A stretch of DNA of 64,000 nt from Zygnema cylindricum (GCA_037447655.1 JBBHKE010000095.1:1-64000); one strand, 5' to 3'. Numbered from the stretch's first letter, positions 1 to 12,208 are shown. Numbers and translations are program-made. Notes: generated by a model not told the origin, from the letters alone.

Positions 1-1195
1 CTGCTCCAACCTGTATCCATACTGTTAATGTTCAGCGAGCCTATCGTTGCTTCCCGATGGAGAGTAAAATTTTGTGTGATCCATGCAGTAGTAGTTCACA
101 AGTTAAATGTGCTGCAATCAACAATGTGCCATGTTGCAAAAAAGTCGCACTGTTGGATATATTATAAAATGTCGCAGTAGTGACTACACAAGTATGCAAA
201 ACCCATGTATCGTATGTTAGCATTGCATTTTTGTAATGTATAGCAGTAAAGTGACATTGAACTTTGCACACTCATAAACTTGTTCTTCTTAATCATTAAG
301 ACATGATGTGGTTACGCTTTTCCTTTTGTTTGCTTCGCTGTAGTTTTTCAGTTTTGGTCTTGCTGCCCTCTCTGTACCCATGGGCTCAGATGGTTTACCA
401 TCATGCTTTTCAATAAAATCTTTGGGTTATTTTACCATATATTGCAAAACCTGTAGCTGCAACCTTCATCCTCTCTGTTCGTATTCATTCCTGAAATCTG
501 GCAATGTCAAAATAAATTGCTGCTTGCCTGCTCCATTCAAAGCCATGCAACTAATACTCACGCTAGTTAGAGTTACTCCCAGTCATTACAAAATGAAGAA
601 GCCAACGCTTTCCTGATTTTGTTGTACAGAATGTGAATATTTTTCATGATCAATTCTACCTGCACAATTTATAAGAGAAAAAATGTGTTTTAAACTGGTC
701 GATGGTCTCCAGTCTTTCTGTTGGCAAAGAAACTTTCACATTACAGATCGCTATAACAAAGTTTCCGAAACGTCAGCCCTACTGTCGAAAATCCACCACC
801 TTGCACCTCCCCGAAAAAAAGCTGTAATCCTTTATAAGTGAGCTCTTACAATTTGTGTCTCACACCCTGACCTAATCCCGTAACGGCATGCCCCAGGCAT
901 GGTGAAGGACTCGTTCCGTACGACATTATTCATTACTTGTCGTCGATTAACTTGCAAAACATTAATGAGCGTCATCTGACGGTTCTGGAATCAGTTTCTG
1001 TACCCTCGAGTTTCCCAGCTTTTCGTGAACAGCAGTAACCACGACCAAAGGGCTGATATTCTAGATTTACTTTATGGTACCTTTTGGACAATTATCCACT
1101 TAAATTATGCCACATCAGCCAAAAGTCTGCGTGGCTCTCTACTCCTGAGTCGCGGGACGGTAGATAGGTTCCCTTGGGCCCACAGGCTAGCATCG
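1..1195. other. Intergenic, no gene recognised
   Basis: No recognisable coding exon, RNA or repeat is seen here. Short open frames lack protein-like composition. The stretch may hold the 3' end of a gene lying to the left plus distal promoter sequence of the thiolase gene. The last 200 bases become more GC-rich towards the thiolase start. Confidence 0.4.
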
Positions 1196-1296
1196 CACGT
1201 GGCAAGCCACGACGTCCGTGACGCGGACGTGCCCTTCTTGCGCTTATCCGCCACGTCGGCCGTACCGGCTCTACTTTCTTTTTGCGGCATAAAAAG
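1196..1296 (+). promoter_or_regulatory. Putative thiolase core promoter with G-box and TATA-like element
   Basis: CACGTGGC, a G-box/ABRE-type plant bZIP/bHLH core, lies at 1196-1203 in a GC-rich patch. A TATA-like CATAAAAAG lies at 1288-1296, about 110 bp before the thiolase ATG. The spacing suits a plant promoter with a short 5' UTR. This is motif reading only; no transcription start is shown. Confidence 0.35.
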
Positions 1297-1404
1297 CCTG
1301 CTTGATTTTTCTTTCAGTCTTGCAATTGCTTTGTTTCCACCATTTTTTTTTTGCATCTTCACCTGTGTCAAACTCCAGTCTTTCCTCGTTCTAGCTCTTT
1401 CTCC

Positions 1405-4400
1405 ATGGAGGCCGTACGACGTCGAAGTGCTGTGCTCCAAGGTCACCTGCAGCCTGCTGCTGGTGCTCACGTGTCTGATCTCCTGGTACTTTTAAAAACT
1501 TTTGTTAATTAAAGTTCTGTTTTTTATATATTATTAGTTTACCTTTGTCAATCACTTCTGTTTTTGAAAAGCAGCCGGTTTAGTGTTCGTTGGTCATGTT
1601 TCGCTGCAAACCGGAAATTGTTTTCTCATATGGGAGCACGTTGTGTTTCTGTCCGTGTTGCAGGCCTATCCCTGTTCTGCTGGAGATTCTGCATCTTACG
1701 AGCGCAGACTGGACTCCAGTGATGATGTTGTCATTGTCAGGTGACTTAATGCGACAGTGCTTACCTCTTATTTTATGTTGACTACTATACTTGTTTTTGT
1801 TTGGTATGTTTTCATGCATGTTTTCGCGTTTGATAATGAACTTATTGGCACATGGAATTTTTGCTTGATGCTATGGTGCAGTGCTCTTCGTACACCTATC
1901 TGCAGAGCCAAACGAGGCGGTTTTAAGGACACTTTCCCGGACGACTTGCTCGCCCCTGTCCTCAGGGTATTGTGGCCTAACATACCTTGTAGATATTCGA
2001 TGCATTAGCTATCAGTCGGTAAGTTTAGGGGAAGCATGTCTTTGTCTAATCGGATCTTATGCTTGTCGTGCAGGCTGTTGTCGAGTCAGTCGGTGTCAAG
2101 CCTGAAGACGTTGGAGATATTATCGTCGGAAGCGTTTTAGCACCTGGCGCTCAACGTGCAAACGAGTGCAGAATGGCATCTTTCTTTGCAGGATTCCCAG
2201 GTACTGAATATAGAAATAAGTAAAACTCGTTATCACAGCGAATAATTGTAAAAAGGGTTGGCACGTGGTCTTTCAGAAGTATCTCTGAGTATTTTTTTGT
2301 TATGGTGTTTTTTCTCTTTTCTTTGGTTCTGGCTCTGACGTCTGTCCTATTCGGCTGTCTTTGCGATCTTCTTTTCCTTCGGCTTCTAATGATAACCTAA
2401 CGGCAATTATTTCAAATGTGAGCACAATGGATGATGTCCTGAAAGGTTTATCATAAATTTTGGCGTCATCTTCATGTCTTTAATCATACTAAATTGCTCG
2501 TAGTGACACTCAAGCTAGGTTTTTTTAAGAGCCATTTTTTAAAGTTTTCCTCATTATATGAATGCCATTGTTGGACGACCTAGGCGGGAAACACGTTCAT
2601 TCTAATCATAAAGTTCACAGTATTTAGGGAATTACTCCTTTAGAAATCTGGAAGAAGGCCATGAGAGTCAATGGGAAACGGCGATCAAAGTCGCATGTTT
2701 CTTGCTGCTGCTATTACTTCTGCCGTAATGATAGGGATGTGTATTAACAAATATTGACTCAAGGTTCTGACTCCATAAACTGTTCAGGCTGCCAGTGAAA
2801 TTGTGAGAAACAAGACTAACCAAATTAATGCTTCTTCTTGTGTCGCTGTTTGATACAGAAACTGTTCCGGTGAGAACTGTCAACAGACAGTGTTCCTCTG
2901 GACTACAAGCTGTTGCAGATGTAGTTGCTTCTATCAGAGCCGGTTTTTATGATATAGGTGAGTATACTCGTGGTGGTTGCATATACTTGACTTTTTTTCC
3001 CATTTATCCAAGTCAGTATTCTTATAGATAATATCATTCTTAATCCTCAAATTTGCTGTCTTTGTTTGCAGGAATTGGAGCTGGATTGGAATCCATGACT
3101 GCAAATCCAATGGCATGGGAAGGCAGTGTCAATCCTAAGGTGAGTTTTGATGAACAGCATTAGGTTACTACGACGATCTACTGTATGGGTGATATTTTTG
3201 ACGTTATTTCAGTGAGTTATGAGCTGCTTCTGTGAAAGACCCAGGGAAATGCTGTAAGGTGCTCAAATTTTGATCATGACAAATTGGCAGGTGGAGAGCA
3301 ACAAGCGTGCTCAGGACTGTCTGCTCCCCATGGGAGTGACGTCTGAAAACGTTGCCGAACGTTATGGAGTGGATAAACAAAGCCAGGACGAAGCTGCGGT
3401 AAGTAGGACATAGGTTTATTTATGAGAACTGAATAGTCAAGATTCATTTTTTTTAATTTTGCTAACTCGTGCATATGACTGCTCGTCTTTGAGGTTATTG
3501 GTAATTCATGCACAGATTTGCTTTTTGACTTTGACAAGAGTTTGTCTATTATGTCCTTTTTTAAAATTTCCCAGTTCTCAAAAATTGGTACAGGTAAAAT
3601 CTCACAGAAAAGCGGCTGCTGCTACTGCAGCAGGGAGGTTCAAGGACGAGATTGTTCCAGTGCATACCAAGGTCAGTTTTTTCTTCCTATTATGTGAGCT
3701 AAAACATCTTTTTCTGACTTTCCGAAGAATTTTTTTATTTACAAAACCTGCTTAGACCTTCTTAGTAATGTGCTGGGAACTGCCCTGGAACAGATCGTGG
3801 ATCCAAAGACGGGAGATGAGAAAGCAGTCATTATATCACAAGATGATGGCTTCCGTCCAAACGCCTCTTTGGCGGACCTTGCTCGTTTGAAGCCAGTTTT
3901 CAAAAAGAATGGCTCAACAACTGCAGGAAACTCGAGCCAGGTTAGCGATGGTGCAGCTGCGGTACTCCTGATGAAGCGTTCAGAAGCTGCTCGAAGAAAT
4001 CTTCCTATTCTTGGGGTATTCAGGTCAGTTCTTTCTGCAGGATTTTGATGCAGCAGATTGTAGTAGCTAGCCATCAAAACTTTAGTTTCGTTTAGAATCA
4101 TACATGAAACTGCATTCAATCCTGACCTTGAAGCTGGACTGCAACTGAAGCGTGGTCGTTGCTGGTATATATGGGCCGGTTATACCAACAAATGAATGGA
4201 CTAGGTTAATTGGAACTTCAGTATCTGAATATACATAAAAATAAAAAATCATTAAGAACTGAGCTGTCCACTAGTCACAACCTTTATTTCCTTACAAGCT
4301 GTGTGTGAGTTCATATTTTGTCATTACATATACCGGACCCATCGTTGATGTTTTGAAATGAAAGCTGATTGTTCATTCTCCGGGTTTGTCTCATTACAGG

Positions 4401-6067
4401 AGCTTTGCCGCTGTTGGAGTTGATCCAGCTGTTATGGGCATTGGCCCGGCTGTTGCAATTCCAGCAGCTGTGAAGTCAGCAGGCTTGGAGCTGGATGACG
4501 TGGACCTCTTTGAAATCAATGAGGTGATTGCGTTTTCCTTTTATTCATTCTAACTGCTTTTTTATTGTTGTATTTATGCAACCGAGAAAAAGGGTTGTCA
4601 ATGCTTTTTTAAGCTAATTCTTTTCCAGTGTTCGAAGCCCTAATGGCAAGGGCATGGGCTTCTTAATTCTTTGTTATCAGTGTTGGATTTGAATTATATC
4701 CTCTGGACCACAACTACCTTCTTTCTATATTTATCAGAGTTCCTAAAATCTTTTTAAGTCTGTAGTGTAAACGTTTGATACTGTCATGTATGTTAACCTT
4801 GCATTTGAGTGTGTACTGCTGACATACGGATATTGTGGTCCCTCAACCAGATTTTTATTTTGACAGTCTGTAGATGTAGCTACATTGACCTTAATGTCGA
4901 TTTTTATGGGTTTTCTTTTTGAATCCTTTAAAAACAGAAATGATCGGAATCTATGCAGATGTTTTCCTTTACATACATGCACCATTTGGCAAGGCGAGTA
5001 TGTAATTGCTCAGATGCAACAGAAGAGAATTGCGTGCATACACTTCGAAGCTTTCTTTGAAAAGTTCCTGTTACATGAAAAGCATTGTGATTTTCCGAAA
5101 GCGTGTTTTTTCTTCAAGCACATTCTTATTGGTTTTTGTGGGCTTTGCAGGCGTTTGCATCACAATTCAATTACTGTCAGAGGAAGTTGGAGCTTGATGA
5201 ATCAAAAATTAATGTTAACGGAGGAGCACTTGCACTTGGGCATCCTCTAGGTGCAACAGGTAAGCTACTGCGCTGATGGGAATATGTAAGCTCTATAATG
5301 TGTAACTCAGAGTGAAAGTGCTGTGAAAGTGCTGTAAATGACCCACCTACATTTGTTATTGCCCATTCTGTATAGGTAATTGTCCCTCTGGATAGTCTCT
5401 GAAACAGGATCTCCTGTTATCTTTGATTCAGGAACTGCTACATGAGATTTGCATATGGAGTTTGCAATATTGTGGGCGTATGCTAACAGTTTTGTGTATG
5501 GTGAACATTTGCAGGAGCTCGTTGTGTGGCCACTTTGTTGCATGAGATGAAGCGTCGTGGAAAAGATTGCCGCTTTGGTGTTGTGTCTATGTGCATTGGT
5601 AAGTACAAATCATTATGGTGGGATGTTACCCAGGCATGGCATTGGCTATGGACGCATCAATTATTGCTAGAGGATGTATGTGTACAGTAAAGCATATCAT
5701 ATCATTCAGCAGATTCTGTTTGGTAATCTTTGTACTATTTTTTAACAGTAGTTCTTCATGTTGAAAGTGAGTTGCTTCATGCTTGGTTGTGTTAGATTTT
5801 GTGCTTTTTCGAATAGCGAGACGCTAAAGAATTTCTCGGAGGTTCGCTTCTTGGTTGTTCTCTCTAAAGTGCAATGCTTTTCTGCTTTTATTGCTTATGC
5901 AACAATTTTCTGACTTTTTTTATATAATTATGGATTGTTGTCTTGGCCATCTTGCAGGGTCAGGAATGGGGGCAGCGGCTGTGTTTGAAAGGGGTAGTGT
6001 AGTGGATCCTCCCACCAATGCTCTTCCAATTCAAGGGAACAATCTCTTGTCAAAAGATGCCAAGTAA
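1405..6067 (+). CDS. KAT2: Peroxisomal 3-ketoacyl-CoA thiolase (acetyl-CoA acyltransferase), 13 exons, 459 aa
   Basis: Catalyses the thiolytic last step of peroxisomal fatty-acid beta-oxidation. Exons: 1405-1485, 1664-1740, 1882-1966, 2074-2200, 2859-2957, 3072-3139, 3291-3398, 3594-3671, 3794-4023, 4400-4523, 5151-5259, 5515-5598, 5958-6067. All introns are GT-AG and the phases join into 459 codons, close to plant KAT2 as I recall it (about 460). The N-terminus carries the PTS2-like nonapeptide RSAVLQGHL at residues 7-15, which fits the R-x6-H-L spacing. Family motifs in order are [10 protein letters not shown] with the nucleophilic Cys, [11 protein letters not shown] with the catalytic His, and [13 protein letters not shown] with the second catalytic Cys. 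The identification is firm. The exact start is supported by the PTS2 position. No frame damage is seen. Confidence 0.96.
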
Positions 6068-7517
6068 GAAGTTAAGACCTTCTATTCAGGAAAGGTCCCT
6101 TAACAAATCAACCATGTGAATAGGAAATGAGGTTTTCGTCATTGTTTTCAATTTGGGCCAGAGCTTTTCAAGAAGATGTGAACTTTGGAAGTAGTTAACA
6201 TTTCAGAAATTGCTGTGCTATTGACAAATATTGTTGTTTTTTTTTCACAATTTGAGGCCGAGTTTATCAATCTAATCGTTTTAAAACTGAAATTCAGTTT
6301 TGAAAGATTTTTTTTTTTTTCTGAATCTTTTGTTTTGACATAGAGAAATTGTGGGGTGAGCTCGAAGAGATGTTTTACACATCCTATTTTTTCCTCTGTA
6401 TTGCATATCCTTGAAATAAATCAAATGCATATTGATTCAAGTTTTTTTTTCAAACTCTGGTTACATGTCGGTGTTACTTAGATTAGTCGTTCAAAATTGA
6501 GTGATAAATTTTAAAAGCCGGCATTATCTTCTTTCATCTCGATGAAGCTGTAGAACTATCTCACTCGGTGGACCTTTCACTTTGCACACTGCATTGTTAT
6601 TTTAGTGTCAAACGAAAAGTAAGACTGTGTTAAGCGTTGAGGAAAAATAGTTGATTGTGATCAGCAAGCTTAAGAAAACGAGTGGAAATTATTGATATTA
6701 AAGGTTAACAGCGAAGTGTATCATTCAGATCTGAAATCATGCTTCATAAGAAGGTTGTGCTTCCAGCTTGAGTTTTTGTTACTCAATTTTATACCATTCA
6801 GGCAAACCCACAATTTTGATTTTTTGAGATGTGATGAGAAATGATATGTAATGCTGTAAAACATTTTTCCAGCTCATTTCCTTTTGCATAGACTAATTCT
6901 GACATATGGACTGTTGGAAAAAATGGTGGCAAAAGGGTTGAAAAAGCATGCACTACCAAGCCAGGCATAGTTTCATAAATTAAATAAATTGGTGTACATA
7001 AGAGGATTGAGGAAAGAGTAACAAAAGCTTCAAGGCTGATTGTGTTTAAATACAGACAGAAAGAAAAGTCGAGCATTAGCTAATGTGACTGCATAGTACA
7101 TGTCGAATTTCTAAAATGTATCAATTTAAAATGTGTAAGAATGCTAAGACAAATATTGTCAAGTGTCCATTGATGCATCATCAAACTATTCATATCCCGA
7201 TCATATAAGACACAAAGCTCTTTTTGGATCATGCTGTAGGCAGGCAAGGCTATTTGGATATGATATGTACAAAATCCGCAGCACGCATTTCCAACAACTG
7301 TATCCCTTTTTCGAAGTGGACTATATAAATGTTTACTAACTTGATCCTGGAGTAAACCTACGTTGCAGTTTGTGTGGCCAATGCTCTTTATATGCGTCGT
7401 TACCAACAAACCAAAAGCCTAATTTACAGCATTCAAAGTCATTATTTCCAAAACTAATGACCTAAATATGTGTTAAGGATCCCACTGGTACCATCACCGT
7501 GCTTCAGCCAATTATTA
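6068..7517. other. Intergenic between convergent genes
   Basis: Holds the 3' flanks of the thiolase gene (+) and of the KEN/RVSF gene (-). It is T-rich with poly-T runs and has no credible exon. Small frames on the minus strand (6.8-7.4 kb) lack family features and probably represent 3' UTR or spacer. Confidence 0.5.
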
Positions 7518-8530
7518 TCAGCGGGCAATGTCCCTGACATGAAGGACATTTTTTTTCCAATTCTGTTGCCAATTTAGTGTAGCATGAACGGAACCATTTT
7601 CAGAGGCCAAAACTTCATCAGCCATTAAAGAGTTTTTGTCACAAGTGTCAGCTATTTCGGCCGTTTCCTTCATACTGACTTTCTCATGTGCTGGAGTTTC
7701 ACACTCCTCGTCTCTTGTAAATTCATGAATGGTTACCTTTTCAGCAAAGCTGACTCTACAGTCCTTGGAAAGCCTTCGTTTCTTTATTCGTTCCTGTGGA
7801 ATTGGAGTAACTTCCAAATCTCCCGGCAGCATGTGGACCGTTAGATTTAGTGGAAGCTGAGATAGAGGTAATTGTAGGTCAGCTAGAACAAGTCCTCTGC
7901 GACTAAGAATTTTTTGACAATCCTGTCACCATGCAAAAGGTCCACGGTATTTCAATGCGCGGAAAACAGAAAAAAAAATAACATTATAGCCAAAATTTAA
8001 TTTTTGACAATCTTGCTACCGTTAAAAACTTGCACAATGATTTCTATGCCCCGAAAAGAAAAAAAAGTTATCATATCAACCAAACTTTCAGTCTCGTCAT
8101 CTTAGTTCAAGGATGAATAGAGTAAATATAAAAATGCGCAAAAGACAAACCCGCGGTTCAGCTCATTAAAATCAATAAATAAACAGAAAAAGTTGAATAA
8201 AGTACGGTAATTACATTTTTCTTAAACTTCATGTAGACATCAAAAGAAATATGAGAGATCCTTACATCCAGAAGAATAAAATAACACAATTTGGATAATT
8301 TAGTAAATATGAATGCATAAATGTATGCAAATAAATGTGTAAATAAACGAAATGAGATAGGTTCGTCAATCACATTCAGTTTACAAGATGTTTTCTTTTC
8401 TTATCGTCCATATTTACCTTATACTTACCAAATTTGGAGAATGAATTTCGCCAGAACAGTTTTCTTTGTCATCGTTAGCACTATTCCGTTTCAGACGACG
8501 TAAACTGAAACATGTAGAAGCCACTGCCAT
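7518..8530 (-). CDS. Two-exon gene for a 168-aa protein with KEN box and RVSF PP1-docking motif; function unknown
   Basis: Exon 1 is 8530-8429: ATG, 34 codons, donor GTAAGTAT. Exon 2 is 7922-7518: acceptor ACAG, 134 codons, stop. The intron is 506 bp in phase 0. Exon 1 contains NDDKENC, a KEN box of the kind read by the APC/C. Exon 2 opens with RRGL, a minimal RxxL, followed by a short run of leucine-rich turns. It then has a basic KKRRL segment and CRVSFAEKVTIHEF, a textbook RVxF docking site for protein phosphatase 1 preceded by basic residues. The C-terminal third is acidic and low in complexity. I do not recognise the family. A cell-cycle or chromosome-associated PP1 partner is an inference from these motifs. 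An ATG frame of 67 codons upstream (8819-8616, same strand) could be 5' leader. The exon junction is predicted, not proven. Confidence 0.6.
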
Positions 8531-8917
8531 CTCTGGCAATATATAAAAAAATATATATATATATTGAAAACTTTACAAGCAACAGGTAAGTGATAGAAGT
8601 GGCGACTGTCGCAAGCTACAAGTAATTACAATACAAATTATTACGGTTACTCAAACAACAATCTCCTGCAATTTTTTTTCTTTTCAGGAAAAGACACTCC
8701 CGCGAATTTTGATGACTAGAAATAATTAGCCGAGAGCCAAAAAATGAAAGATAGCGATTGTAAAATGCCATAAGATGATAAAGAAATGGAACAACAAAAG
8801 GATCTGCCAGAGCAGCCATCTTGGAAAGCCGAGAACAAGCAAAATGTTAAGTTGGCATAGACTTTTCATATTCTCTAACCGCTCGTAAACAGTGCATACT
8901 ACTTAGAACCAGTATAG
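8531..8917. other. 5' flank of the KEN/RVSF gene
   Basis: AT-rich sequence with a TATATATATA run near 8550-8565. On the minus strand it carries an ATG-initiated 67-codon frame at 8819-8616. That frame may be a leader frame or an unplaced first exon, but no good donor joins it to the gene below. Confidence 0.3.
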
Positions 8918-8919
8918 TA

Positions 8920-9135
8920 CACCGCGAATCGTTATTAGCGTCAAGGCTTTTTTCGCCACTTAAAACATATTTTCTCCGTACATACTTGTCGGATTGTGTA
9001 TCTGACGGTTGCGATTGAAAGGTAACATTCTCAGCTTCCGACTGGCGGTCTCAAATTGAAAATCCAAAAAGTGTGTACGGAGAAAATATGTTTTAAGTGG
9101 CGAAAAAAACTTTGACGTAATAACGATTCGCGGTG
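8920..9135. mobile_element. MITE family A, copy A1 (216 bp, TA target)
   Basis: Nearly the whole element is a hairpin. The left arm starts CACCGCGAATCGTTATTAGC and the right arm is its complement, ending in GATTCGCGGTG. The arms run about 95 bp each with few mismatches. TA dinucleotides flank both ends (8918-8919 and 9136-9137), as in Tc1/mariner-type insertion. Sister copies lie at 12209, 12652, 13504, 18969 and 20459. No coding capacity. Confidence 0.85.
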
Positions 9136-9202
9136 TACTTTATCGTACATTTTAGTACAGAGATGGTACTACACTTCACCGTGTTTAGTTGTATACCTGT
9201 TA

Positions 9203-9987
9203 GGCTGCGGCCCCATGTAGTTGTAACTTATCGTACTTACTTTGTATTTTAGCGCGGATCCGGCGGACCCGGATTTCAAGTGTCTCTATGTGTTCATTCG
9301 AAATTATTACTTAAGTTTGTGACAATTGTATACGTTGACAACGCCCGTGACGGCTGTCACCGTGTACAATTTGTGATGACGCACCATATTTTCTTGAAAC
9401 TTTTTGAAGCGTCGCAAGACACATAGTATTTTTTGAAACGATTTGCGGATTTGGTATGTCGCATGTCTTTGCGTGACATCGTTGACGTAGAGCCTTGCAC
9501 CCGTGGCTGTGCAAAATGCCTTTGCGTAAACCTCTCCCGTCCGGCCGCCATTACTTCGCAGATTTTTCACGTTCGCAGACTTTTCAACTTTGCGTGAAAT
9601 GACACTGCAGCGTCGAGACCCTTGCAAAAAAAGAACCGTACAACATGCAAGCCGACAAAAACAAACAATCCCTGTACTTTTTTCTGTCGTCAAAAACTTA
9701 TAAAATCTTTTCACACGTGGGAATATATTTTCAGATTGGTGTAGACGGATTTGCTTAGCTTAAAACACATTGCCGATGTGTTTTATGATAATTTTGAAAA
9801 TGACGTGACAGTGGGTCGAAAAAACGCAACACGACAAATTTTCGTACATCCTAAGTTCAAGAATGACGCATATTGTACTCTACAAATTTGCAATTTCTTC
9901 GTACGGTCGCAACTTAGGCAGTACGGCGCTAAGTTATATAGGAAAAGACAGAAAAAAACCCGAACTTAGCCACATGGGGCCGCAGCC
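9203..9987. mobile_element. PIF/Harbinger-type non-autonomous element (785 bp, TTA target)
   Basis: Terminal inverted repeats GGCTGCGGCCCCATGT at the left and its complement ending CATGGGGCCGCAGCC at the right are near perfect. They are flanked by the trinucleotide TTA at 9200-9202 and 9988-9990. A 3-bp TTA/TAA duplication with G-rich termini is the signature of PIF/Harbinger elements. Internal frames (for example 9307-9714 minus) show no transposase motifs, so it appears non-autonomous. Confidence 0.75.
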
Positions 9988-10046
9988 TTAGTCTCAAATG
10001 TTTTTTAAGCCACTTAGGGTGAAGTTTCATGGAAGTAATTAGTATA

Positions 10047-12090
10047 CAGTAGAACCTGTCTAAAATAATACTCCTGGGACCGGTGGTTGGTATGAATTAG
10101 AGAGGTTATTGAATTACGACGCTCGACACTGGTCACCTGTTCACCCAACCCCACGTCACTTGCAATAAAACACTCTACTTCATAGCATTATTCTTGTCCA
10201 TATCTTAAGAATGCCGAAGAAAGGCGGTAAATACTCGACAATGACGGATCAGGTTCGCATTGCTCTTTGTAAATACAAACAAGACAACCCTACACTTTCG
10301 CAGGCCGAACTCCAATGCTGGCTCAAGTCGGAGCACCACCTCGAAGTTAGCCAGCCCACAATTTCTCAAACCCTGAAACGTTCAGGTGAGCTACTCCGGC
10401 GTGATGAGGATCCTAACATCCAAAGCAAGCGCCAGCGGACAGTCAAGTTCCCAGTGATGGAGAAAGCACTCGCGGAATGGATCCTGACCAACCAAGAATG
10501 TGTCTCAGTCTCTGGGGACCTCATTAAAGAGAACGCCGCAAAGATCCTTGATCGCTTGTATCCCGGCCATGAATCGTTTGAATTTTCAAATGGTTGGCTG
10601 GAAGCATTCAAGCTTCGTCATGGGATCAAGTCATTCCGCCGTTTTGGTGAGAGTGGCTCGGTGGACATGGATGCCGTCCGCCGTGCGCTCCCAGAAATCC
10701 GCCAGCTGCTGGACCATTATGCGTGGAAGGACATCTACAATATGGATGAAACCGGCCTTTTTTTCCGCATGCAGGTGAACACGTACTGTTTTATTGGATC
10801 TGCGGCTAGGTCTCGACCCTTTTCAGATGCTGATTGAATGAACATTGTTGATTCCAGGCTGATAACTCTCTTGCCACGAAGCAACTGGAGGGGCGCAAGC
10901 AGAACAAAGAGCGGCTCACCTTGGCGCTCTGCTGCAACGGAGACGGTTCCGACAAGCTCCCCCTCTGGGTCATCGGAAAATACAAAAATCCTCGATGCTT
11001 CAAGAATATCAACCGTGAGAGCCTGGGCTGCACTTACCGAAGTAATGCAAAGGCGTGGATGACGCAGAGCGTTTTTTTGGAGTGGCTGAAAGCGTTTGAC
11101 CTTCATGTTATCAATCGCAAAGTCCTTTTAATTCTTGACAACTGCAGTGCGCATGTCCCCCTTGATGAGCTCCCTACTCGCATCCAGCTGCGAAATACCA
11201 CCATCTTCTACCTTCCTCCCAACATGACGTCCAAAATCCAGCCTTGTGATGCCGGTATCATCCGCAATTTTAAAGGTTATTACCGCCGTCGATTCAACCG
11301 TCTGCTGCTGCAGTGCCTTGAGGACGGAGCTGACCAGCCGGAGAGAATCGACGTGCTACAAGCCATCCGACTGGCTGTTCCCGCGTGGGAAATGGACGTC
11401 AAAACCGACACCGTCCAGAACTGCTATAGGCACTGCCAGATCCGCACGGCGGAGGCCTCTTCGCAGGCAGTACTAACTGAGGAGGATCTCATCGACCAGG
11501 ATGTTATTGGCGAGCTGGAGTCACAGATCACCAGGTTGCGCTACGGAAACCCAATGGACATCAGGAACCTTCTCAACTATCCGGATGAGGATGTTATATC
11601 CTATACGCCGACGTTTGACGAAATCATCGAAGATCATTTACCTCAGCCTGAGGGCGGTCAGATTGACGATGCTGACAACGAGGACGATAGTCAAGAAATC
11701 GCTCCAGTGTCAACAAAAGAAGCCAGCAAAATGCTGCAGTTGCTGGAGATTTTCTGGCTCCAACAAGACAACGAGAATGCCGAGTTTATGCTGTCATTGA
11801 GGCGTATGCAAGATAAGATCGACATGCTCAGAACGCGCCAGATGGTGCAGAAGGGCATTAAGGAATTCTTCCAGCCAGTTTAGGGAAGTTTGTAGGGTGT
11901 TTGTATGGTTTGACTTTGTGATTTGTCAGGTGTATTGAATTAAAAAAAATTTGGGACCACGAAAAGTTATTGAATATTGTATTGGAGAGGTTTATTGAAT
12001 TCAATATGGGTCAAACGTCAGGACCGGGCACAAATATTGAATTATGGAGGTTATTGAATTAGGCAGTATTGAATTAGACAGGTTCTACTG
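10047..12090 (+). mobile_element. Pogo/Tigger-type DNA transposon, apparently complete (2044 bp)
   Basis: Termini CAGTAGAACCTGTC and GACAGGTTCTACTG are inverted and flanked by TA (10045-10046 and 12091-12092), the classic Tigger layout. Subterminal copies of GAGGTTATTGAATT occur near 10101, 11983 and 12046 and are candidate transposase-binding sites. It encodes one spliced transposase with no stop or frameshift, so it looks recently active or still autonomous. Confidence 0.92.
10211..11883 (+). CDS. Pogo/Tigger (CENP-B-like DDE_1) transposase, 2 exons, 529 aa
   Basis: Exon 1 is 10211-10774 (188 codons). An 83-bp GT-AG intron follows (10775-10857), then exon 2 at 10858-11883. Joining is needed to restore the family segment spanning the junction: exon 1 ends in GLFFRMQ and exon 2 opens ADNSLATKQLEGRK. 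The N-terminus (about residues 1-65) is a helix-turn-helix of CENP-B/Psq type, and a second CENP-B-type DNA-binding region follows. The acidic triad is visible as YNMDETGLFF, LLILDNCSAHVP and SKIQPCDAGIIRNFK, i.e. the DDD arrangement of Tigger. The C-terminus is acidic and ends in a coiled-coil-like stretch. No inactivating lesion is seen. Read without the intron, the gene would look broken at 10837. Confidence 0.93.
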
Positions 12091-12208
12091 TACTATGTTT
12101 CCCGATTCACGTTCTGTAATCTGAACAGTTTGGACATTTTTTTTTCATTTTCTTTAAAGCTCTCCGAGGGGCGAGGATCCCGTGGTACAACTTAAGAGTC
12201 CGATACTA

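Noticed and set aside
1025-1495. 156-codon open frame on the plus strand
   Set aside because: It overlaps the thiolase promoter and first exon in another frame and has no family features; the PTS2 frame starting at 1405 is the coding one.
8616-8819. First exon of the KEN/RVSF gene
   Set aside because: It has a good ATG context, but no proper donor links it to the exon at 8530; kept only as a possible leader frame.
10738-10860. Frameshift or nonsense mutation in the pogo transposase
   Set aside because: An 83-bp GT-AG intron at 10775-10857 restores the expected family sequence on both sides.
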